DNA from: Phoronis ovalis
Lineage: Eukaryota; Phoronida; Phoronidae
Length of the DNA: 15,772 nt
NCBI GenBank assembly: GCA_028565635.1
Contig: JAOXYB010094160.1
Location: forward strand, 1,564-17,335
Reading direction: 5' to 3'
Under the pieces are notes generated by a model, which was given only the letters and a program-made list of their open reading frames with translations, made no database searches and was not told the DNA's origin. Below are positions 1 to 9,700 of the stretch, one piece after another (the first letter of the stretch is position 1; every line of letters begins with the position of its first letter). The position numbers were made by a program, and so were the translations under genes.

Positions 1-196
1 TCGTAGTGAGAGCAACAAAAGGTAAAACAACCTGGTTCCTAACAGTTGAAACAACTCCTAGGTCCTGATTGATAGAAATAGAATTCGAAAAAATTGTTAA
101 GTCGTAGTGAGAGCAACAAAAGGTAAAACAACCTGGTTCCTAACAGTTGAAACAACTCCTAGGTCCTGATTGATAGAATTCGGAAAAATTGTTAAG
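1..196. repeat. Direct tandem duplication, unit about 100 bp, two copies visible
   Basis: Copy one (1-101) and copy two (102-196) both start TCGTAGTGAGAGCAACAAAA and end AAAATTGTTAAG. They differ by a 6-bp insertion (AAATAG, near 76-81) in copy one and by one A/G substitution just after GAATTCG. The window begins exactly at a unit start, so more copies may lie upstream. The near identity suggests a recent duplication. It is intronic and has no coding potential. Confidence 0.95.
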
Positions 197-514
197 TTGT
201 ATTTCATTTGCAGGAATCAGTGACATATGTCGAACAGAAAAAAAAATTACAGAAAATGTTTGTACCAGTAAATTTTGCTGCATTGGTCATTTGGTTAGAC
301 TAAAAATGTGTGCTAATTAGTTAAGAAATGTGTTTCCAAGAGAATAAGAAGGTTGTCACCAGGTTATCTTAATTCCGTTTTCTTCAGGGCATTGCAGGTG
401 AATCTGCTAACATTTAAAAAACATTACCACTTTGTGACTCATTTTACTTTGAATTCAGCTGAAGTTTGATAGTTTGTTGTTGAACAAAACTTGTATGTTG
501 TTACAATATTTCAG
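1..514 (+). other. 3' part of an upstream intron
   Basis: Stops occur in all forward frames and no family motif is visible. The region ends in a pyrimidine-rich stretch and TCAG at 511-514, the acceptor of the first exon in the window. Its first 196 bases are a tandem duplication, listed separately. The family's PHD finger should be encoded upstream of this intron. Confidence 0.75.
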
Positions 515-718
515 AAAACTAAAAAAGATGGTGCTAAAAAATCTGGTAACAGGAGTAGCAAGAGGCTGCCGAGCTCTGTTCTGGAAAATGAAAATGCTCA
601 GGATGCCTGGGAAAGCTCAATGACTCCTGAGACGGATACATACGAGGAAGCCAAGACCAACCAGTATAGTCCTGAGATTGAAGCTGTTTTGGCATTAAAC
701 AGATTAAATGGAGCCCAC
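515..718 (+). CDS. KMT2E: Exon 1 of window: linker upstream of the SET domain
   Basis: Acceptor TTTCAG ends at 514; donor CAC|GTATGT begins at 719. It is phase 0 at both ends, 68 codons (residues 1-68). It begins with a Lys-rich patch ([11 protein letters not shown]) and ends with a segment containing AW, then [14 protein letters not shown] recall human KMT2E having a similar AWMDRYEEANNNQYS stretch between its PHD finger and SET domain, which supports both frame and family. An ORF could be read further upstream only by entering the pyrimidine tract, so the splice site is the better start. Confidence 0.88.
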
Positions 719-3700
719 GTATGTTATGTATAGTGTATAATAGTCTTTGGCTAACAGCCCTTTTCTCTTCATTTATATGTACATAGGAAGTTTTGATCTT
801 TTCTCGGAATCTTGTTTGTAAAAACTGTTTAAACTGATTACGGACTCATCAGAAATGTATAATCAATTTGCTGGAAACCTTAGTTGCTGGTTGCTAAAAG
901 TTGATTCTACTTTTGTGTTTTAGAAGTTCTGGAATGTTATAAAAAGGTTGTTTTGCTCTTAATGTTTTTGCACTTTCATCCTTACAGTCGATGGAGCCAA
1001 GTCTTTCTGACCAGCTGCAGGTTCAGCTGTGTAAATTGGCCGTTGTCCACGATAACAGAAAGGGGTTGGTGGCCACAGATATATTGTTAGCGGACCAACC
1101 TGTGATCGAGTACAAGGGCAACTTTATGCAGCGAGATCAATTTGATACAAAAATGTTTTTCCTAAGGTATGTGTTAAGTTGTTACTGCAGGCGTAACTAG
1201 AATCACCAAAACATTTTTCATTTTGAAATACCTAGGCTTAAATATATAGTTACAATGTTTTAACTGATTCTGTAATTGTATGTACTACCAATTTTTACTG
1301 GCACTTGCTAATTGACTATGCATAAACAATTGACTATACACATGCTAAGGACGAGTTTGATTGGCTAAGACCCAGAAGGTTGAGCATCTTTTGCCAAGGA
1401 TATGCCTTATGGCGGCATGTGCTGACATGCCTAATCACGATCTAAACTTTTGACCTCTCAGCATAGTTTATAAATAACAATATGTGTGTTAATGAAATAT
1501 CAGAGACATATCAGGATGACAGAGTTATAGAATGCAAGCGTTAGTGCTAAGTGCTGTTATTTAACTGTATCTTAGAAAGAATACTAAATATTTAAAAAAA
1601 TGCAAAAGTGCAGTGAAATTAATTATGTTCACATAAAATATAGACCACTTCCAAAGTCACTATTCCCGTACAATTACAGAATTGGTTCTAATTTACTTTA
1701 ACAAAAAATTGGGATCCAAATTTAAACATTGCTGCCTGTACTGTATACTTCGCAGTGTAAATCTACACTTGATGGTACAGTTGGGATAAATCTGCTGTAA
1801 CAATCATCAAGTTATAATGATCATTAACGTTTAAACTACTACTTAATGATTTAAATCCACTGGACATACATGTACTTTGCTCAGGTTACCAAGGAAACAA
1901 CAAATCTGTTCTAGTTTTGACAATAAAGAAGCTAAAATATTTGACCGTTTTCAGGGTTCACCCATATGTTTTATTCTACTCAAAGTGTGACCACATGAAT
2001 ATATGTGTGGATGCTACTTCTTTTGGAAATGATGCTAGGTTCATCAGAAGATCGTGCATTCCCAATGCTGAGGTAAGGTGCATAAAACAGTTGAGTAAAT
2101 TTAACAGCTCACTGCGAGTAGTTTAGTTTTTCATATTAGGGAATATAATTTGTTAGACTTGTGTAGCTAAACATATTACTTTACATGAACATTTTTGTCA
2201 TAACGATGTGTTCATTTCCTAGGTGCGGCATATTGTGGATAGCGGTAGCATGAACTTATTTGTGTACTCTGTGAAAGAAATTCCACTGGGTACTGAAGTC
2301 ACTATTCCTTTTGACTTCAACTATAGAGATTGGTGAGTGCACGGGGTGGTTATTACAAGTCTCCTCTGAAATAAAATCTGGGAAGTAGAGAGTTGATCAT
2401 TAATTTGTGATGCTGCACCATTATCAGGACATATGCATCTCTTATTATGAGATCCTCATATTCTGAATTAGGTTGAAGGTTTAGCTGAAAAGTAACTTCT
2501 TGTTGATCTTTTTGTATATTAAAAAATGTTACCCTCAATATCTTATACCTTTTCCCAATGTTAAAGATATGTAAATAAGTGGTGACACATGTCTCAATTT
2601 CTGCCTAAGAGAACCTTATTAACATCTTGAGCTTTGAATTTGAGTAAATAATAAGCTGTGGTTTGGCAATAGTGTTGACTATAAAGGCTAGTTCTGGTTT
2701 ACATACATTCACATAGTGCCAATCTTATGATCTTTTTGCAGTGATTACTGTGTGGAGTGTGCATGCAACCGTAGCAACTGTTCAGTGAGTAAATACTATA
2801 TGAAGAAAGCCAAAGCAAAGGAAAATGATGTGTAAGTATATTTTTCTGTTTAACTGTCACTGCCGAAATACAGCAAATATTTGATATGGGTCATTTTATT
2901 AAAAATTATCTGGCCATGGGAGGGGGGACCCAAACATTTTCCCCCTACCCTAGTACTTCAAACTATTTTTGCCAATACTACTAAACTTTTTCTAACCCCT
3001 CCTCCCTGTAATGGAAACTTAATATAACCCCTACCTGCATAATCACAATTATTTTGCGGTCCTCCACCTTTGATAATTTTAATAGAAAAACTAATTGTTA
3101 CCTTGGCTCAAGCTTGACATTTGTTTAGAATTTGTGACCTGTTTTGAACCCCTGGCTAGTACTTGTTCCAGATGTTCTAATGAATCTTGGGCGTCTACTG
3201 TGATGTAAGCTCGTGAATTTAAAACGTAAATTTTATTGTTTTAGTCCTGCAAAAAAGACTCGGGCAAAATCTAAAGATGAGTATGTGGATGTAGAGGAGG
3301 ACATAGGGAAGCAGTTTGTTGCAGAGCCTGTAGCAAAGAAAAAGAAATTATCCCCCCTGAAAATAAGTGTTCCTACTTGTACAGCTGATGTAAGTACTGG
3401 TACATCCGACCTTTATACAATGTATAGTCACTTGGCCTATTGAAAGTGCCATTTAAGTCGCATTTAGTTTATTTTAAGCAATGTGTATACATTTTCTTAA
3501 GTGAGATTGAATTATAACCAGCAGTTGTGTCCAGCTTAATTAGATATCATTGCTGGTTGTGTTGTGTAGAAAAGATGTATATCCCTTTAGTGTATATCTG
3601 GAAATGATGTTTAATATATTTCATGATAGCTCACCATTAGTCAGAAGCAAATAAGCAATAGTTTTTGGCATTGTATCTTCTGACCCAATGATTAGATGCA

Positions 3701-6700
3701 AGAGTTTACTCTTTCCTATAACAGTGTATTAGAAAAAGAATTGTATAAAGATTAAACTGACTTTCACAGGAACTTATTTCTTACAGGCTCTTCATAGTCC
3801 AAATCAGCCAGCAGAGTCTGGAAGAACACCGAAATCTGCTTCAACGCCTAAAACACCCGCTTCTGCCACGCACGAACAAGGAGAGGAGCATTTGGATGCT
3901 GATGAAAAGAAATTGGTAAGGGATATTGTGTGGCAGTTGAAGTGGCTTCAGTGTAGCATTACCTAGCAAAGATTATACCCCTAAACCTTTCGCAATTCTT
4001 GTTAGTATTCTAAAATTAGCTAAATTGGAATAGTTTATTTTCTTTACGGTTACAATTTATATGAGTGAGGTATTGATTTTGCCCCTTAACACATCTGTTA
4101 TTGCACTGTAGTCCCGAGAAGAACGGAAGATGCTTGCTATAATGAAAGCGTTTGAAAAACTGGAAAAACGTGAAGAACGACGAAAGGATGCCCTGGAAAG
4201 ATTGGCTCATAAGAAAGAGGTTGATGATCACCAGCATCACAGTGACGGGGGTTCAGATCATGCGCATGAAACAGCAGAAGTAATGTCTGATGAAGCATCA
4301 CAACAATCGGAGAAAACTAAACAGGCACATTTGAAGAAAAAGGGGAAAGGAAAAGGGCACAGCACACCAGCAAGACGGTAAAATGCTCTACAATTAGTGT
4401 GCAAATTCCGCATTGTTTTGTACGCAGACGTTAGTTGAAATAAACGTTGTCTAAGAACTAGTAATTTTGTATTGTCAGGCTACACCATCCTAGTTAAGCT
4501 TTACATTTTTGAAGTGAAATTTTAGCATTATCTTGCGTGTTGTAGACGAAGTCGTTTTAACAGTGGCAGTTCTAGAGATGCACCTGTGTCAGCGGATGAA
4601 GATAGTAATCACGCACCTAGTAGTCATACAAGTGCTCCATCGACTCCATTGCCACTAGATCCCCTTACCCCACAACCTGGAAAGGCAGTACGGTTTCCCA
4701 AAACTAAAAAGGTAAGTGAAAGACATTGTGTGTTTTGTATAACATTGATTAGTACAGATTTGTGCAAGCATCCTAAACTTTCTGTGTATAGAAAAGGGGT
4801 GTCTTAATTGTTTTAGGAAAGTTTGTAAGACGAAGTTGTTAAAAGTAGACTTCTCTGTTATCATGTTTAAGATGTGATGATCGGTATTGTAAATGTTTCA
4901 GCACCTTATGAATGAGTGGTTGATTGAGAAGGGTTTTGACACGCCTAAGCCATTGAGTATTAAAACTGACCTCACTGAAGAGCCTGCAGATTCGGCTGAG
5001 TTTGTGAAGTGTATTCCCAGCCCACACAACTCGTGGAATCATTTACGTCGAGACAGCAATACTCATCCTCAGGTTGCCGTGGCAAGGCAGAGCTCACTTG
5101 AGTCCAGCATGGGTTCTTCAATTAAAAAGGTAGGCTGGTGTTTAATATACAGTGTTAGACGCAGTCCATGTAACCATAAGAAATAGAAAAACATAAGTGT
5201 GCTCTCTGTAACATGACATGAAATGTAACCTGTAAATTTATGGCTGTTCCATTAAAAATGGGAGGGGTATGAATGTTTTGCTTAATAATACAAACTATTT
5301 TCATTCTCTGCCAGCTTAGAAATTTGCTTGCCAGTACTGTCTAATCCCCTCGCCCTATAACTGTAACTACAGAATTCGAATTAGTCAAATATCTAGACTG
5401 GAACAAACGGTCGGAGATATAAATAAATACAGACTCATGCAGCAATGTCTTCTCAATGTATACATGTTGCTTTAGTGTGATACTTATATTACCCTCCGCT
5501 CCTTCAAACATTTCTGTTTTTCATGCATTAATATATTTGCAGAGATGGTTACATCAGGCAATGAAAGAAAATACGTCTACTCTTCCAGACAGCGGAAATA
5601 ATTCGCCTATTCACAACGGCAGTGCAAGTCCAAGCATGCCTAGCCCAAGTGGTTCACCTCCACCAGATTTTGTCACACCGTTGAAGAAGCGTCGTTTAGC
5701 TCGAGAGTCCATGTCTTCTCAAGATGGCTTATTAACGCCAGCACAGACACCGTCCACACCTGTATTTAATTTAGAGCATCCCGAACTGTCAGTGAAAACG
5801 TTGCTTGAACCCGGTAAAAATGGAGTAAAGCCTCACTCTCCCATTACACCATTAACTCCTGGAGACAATTTGTTTGAGGTGAGTATGCAATGCATGCTAT
5901 CCCTATCATCTGTATAAACAAAAAAATATCAGCTGTTTTAAAGAGAGTATTGCCTTTGAAAGAAATAATTTATTTTTATTCTTCCTGAACTAAGTTTTCT
6001 TAGCCAATTTTTATATTTGACTAAATCAAATGAAGGGGTACATACAAGAATCAAGATACATTTTGTCAATGTTGTTTGCCTATAACTTTCTTCTGATTTA
6101 ATCCTAAATAAGCAAAATGAAGAAATAGGCGTTTTTCAAAGAATCATACATTATTTTTGCATTGTAGAAGTTTAAAGACGGGGAAATGTCAGACCATAAT
6201 AAAGTAGATCTACAAAAGATGGAGTCAGTTGAAAGCAATGTGTCCGAATCAATGTTAACTGGTGAACCAGGCATCACAGATATGCTTACTTTAAAAGTTG
6301 CAGGGGCCTGTGAAATTAAAACAGAACCTCTAGAAACTATCCCAGAAGTCCATTGTGCAGAAAAGACTGTGGACGGGGAAAATTATAAAAAGGATCAGTT
6401 TTCTAATGTAAAACTGGAAACAGATATTTCTGGAATTCACGGAAAAATAATCAAGCTTGAGTTAACCACAAAGGCAGAGGAAATACTCCAAAATAAAGAA
6501 AGTGCTGGTAAGTTAGTAGAGGACAGAATTGGTTTAAATGTTGAACCGATGGACACTGTAGGCTGTAAAAATGAAACAGAGGATGTAACGTGTAAGTTAG
6601 ATTGTAACGCAAGTGATGTTAACAGCACTGGTATAATGAAGGCGGACTTGCAGGAAACGAATGCGCGTGTGGATAATTCAAATGCCTTAAACATTAAGCA

Positions 6701-9700
6701 ACATGCAGTAACTGAAGCAACGGATATTACTTCCGAAAAGTTAAGATCGAATTTACATTTAATAGAGAGAGAAAACACAGATATAAGTGGTGATTTATCT
6801 AGTTCCTCAAGTGTTCAGTCTACAATACCTTTTGGACCAATTGGTGTGAAGCTGAAGGACAAGTTAGCTTCTTTAGCATGTGTGGACACCATTCCAAGTT
6901 TATCACTGTCGTCTGCGGTATCTGTTGATCCAAAATCTAGTACTGATGGGACACAGCAGCAGAGATTTTTTGACAGTTCATTTGGATTAAATTCCATGTC
7001 CGTTACACCAGACACATCCGTGGGTGTGACACCTGACAGAGGAGCATGTTTGACTGGGTCGCAGTCGGATACTGCATTGCATTTAAGCTCAAAATCAGAA
7101 GTTAAAGGATTAACAGTGGATGTATCTAGTACAATAGCTGATCATTTGCAGACAGCTTCAGTGCCAACGACACCCATGCCCGAAACACCACCTATCAAGA
7201 AAAAGGTAGGTTGTTCTTTCTGACTAAAGATGTTAATTTTTTTAATCCTTTCCCAGGAGGGTTTCCTCTTGCAATGGCTAATAGCTCTCTGAATTCTTAC
7301 TCCTGTCACAGTATAAATTGTGTATGTAATGATTTGTCGAGGACATTTATTCATTAGCTTACTTGTTACTGCAAGACCTCTGAGTTTGCTGGTGCACAAT
7401 GCTGGATCACAAATGTTCAGATATTAAACTTGTTTTACACCAGCAGTAGATAAGATAATTTGTTTAGTTATCACTAGATGGCAGGCACTCTATACCTCAG
7501 TTCCATGTTTTCCCAACAGGTGTCACTGTCGGAGTACCGAAGTAGAATGAAGAATAAGACATCTGCCGACAACACCCCTATAAAGACTCCTAGTGTGTCA
7601 TCCCCCCCACCAGGTTTGCTGAGCCCATCACCTGGACCTGTCCCACCTTCACTGCCCTCATTGCCTCTCTTCACAAAGGCAACACAAATGAATGACCAAG
7701 ATAAAAATAAAAGTGAGTATCCATTATAACACAGAAATATATTGTCTGTCCTTTAGTTGTGTAACTGGTATAACACAGAGTTTTCAAAAATGTCTGTTTT
7801 ATTCCCCTGTTACATGTTCTCAGTTTATTACCCTTTTATAAGAAATAATGTTTCATAAAATATTTTGGAAAAGGTAATTTAGACATTAACTCTTTTGTTA
7901 CAAAGTATGTCATCAGATTTCAAAAATATTAGATTTAGAAAAAAAAATTGTTGCTTATCAATGAGTAATAGACTTCAAGAACATTCTATCCAAGTGCCAA
8001 TGGGATGTGATAAATATATTAATATTGATTATATTTCTCAGCTGCAGGAAAACTGTCTGTGATAAAAATCATTCTCTTATATGAGTCATTAAAAAATAAA
8101 CAATTTTCTGTTTGTTTAGTAAGCAATTTGTCATTCAGTTCCCATGTCCCACTCCCAACTTTTCATAATTCTTACTGTACTTGACTTTAATTACCATTGT
8201 CTGCGTTATGATCTCAAAAGTATTTGTTGGAATTTTTGTTTTAAATATTATTAGATAACATTTTGCTAACATTTATTACTGGAATTGTTTTCTCTGTAGC
8301 TCTGGTAATGGCCACGAAACTCAAAAATGTAGATTAGTGTTATTTTACTTAATTATTTTATAATAGTTCATTTTGTAACTGATGGTAAATATTATTTGGT
8401 CTGTTGCTCATTTGTGGTAGTAAGAGTCTTTGAAGTTGATAAAATTAGAATAAGAACACTTCTTTTTTTACCTGCAACTTCAGTCAGAAATGAGTTTTTC
8501 TGCTTTTTTGAAGTTTATTTTTGTGTCAAAAACAACTGTTTTCCTTCCTTTGATGGCAATTACATGACATTTACATGCAAGGGTACTAAAAATGTCTTGG
8601 TCTTCAGACATTTGGTTAGACTCACTTCAGTCCTACAAACATCTTTCTATAAATTTACTGTAGCTTGTAATACGTACAACAATGTAATGGGGCTTCTGTG
8701 TAGGAACAGGTGTAAACAAACATTTTACAAGCAGTTTATGTGTTTCATGATACACATTTCTTAGGACTGACTGACTCACTCTCTTGGCTGTACTCGGGGC
8801 ATACCAGTTGTTTGATGATATGTAACCCAAATTTGTTTTATTCCAAAATTAGTTCAAATTGTATTGCCTCTTTAGAAAGAAAATTGTAGTTGATTTATTT
8901 TTTTGGGATTTGATATGTAATTCAATTATCAGCTATTGCAAAGCTGATTAGTGTTAAAGTCTTGACATTTGGCAAAACATTTTCAGCACCTGTGTTTGTG
9001 TAAATGATAGGTTGTGGCACAATCTGTTTTTTAAAGCTGTGTGGTATTACTGGTCTCATGTTAGCAGCCAGCACATGGCTGTAGCATTTGTGCTGGGTTT
9101 CTTTCATGGAAAATTTCGCGGAATCGGTGATTGTACCATGCATGTGGTGACCAGTTGTGTAAAGCTGACATATATGTGGAAAAGAGAAAAAACATGAGTC
9201 TTTTGAAGCTCTTCCACCAATATTTACCTACTTAATTGCTACAATGTTCACACAATAGGGGTGTGTCTGAGGTAGCTATGCTTAGACACCATAGGTACTC
9301 CCACTGTCTTGTATGAATCAATTTTGTATTCCACAACTGTTTTTGCAAGCATATGTTAATGGTCTTCATTGTCAAAATGAAGTAAGACACTTGTCTGTAA
9401 TGTTGCAGCATAATGGTTCTTTTTGAATCTCTGTTTGTGTTTCTAATTAGATTGAGTTTGGCCAGCTGGGTAGGTGGTTTATGGCTTGATGTGTACATTG
9501 TGACTTTTGAAGAGACTCATTGTATGTGCTTTGTGGTATTTTCAGGGGAGATAATCTTACTGTATACTGATGATGTTTCCCTATCAGTATTCCTACATGT
9601 AGCTAGTGGGATTATAAAGACCTTGTTTATATTTCACTAATCAGTTGTGCCTGTTCAAAACACAGGAGTTTCCTGTTTTTATCAATACCCTAATTGTTGG

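Noticed and set aside
991-993. ATG at 991 as a translation start
   Set aside because: It is the second codon of an internal exon; upstream coding sequence joins in phase through the acceptor at 987.
5456-5542. Extension of exon 11 upstream with an ATG-like start
   Set aside because: This is intron read-through. The TTTGCAG acceptor at 5542 joins SIKK to RWLHQA as in the conserved family motif.
6437-6778. 113-codon minus-strand open frame opposite exon 12
   Set aside because: It is the antisense shadow of the large coding exon and has no motif of its own.
8396-8764. 122-codon plus-strand open frame in intron 13
   Set aside because: Low-complexity Phe/Val/Cys-rich product typical of T-rich intron sequence, no family motif, and no suitable acceptor/donor pair with matching phase.
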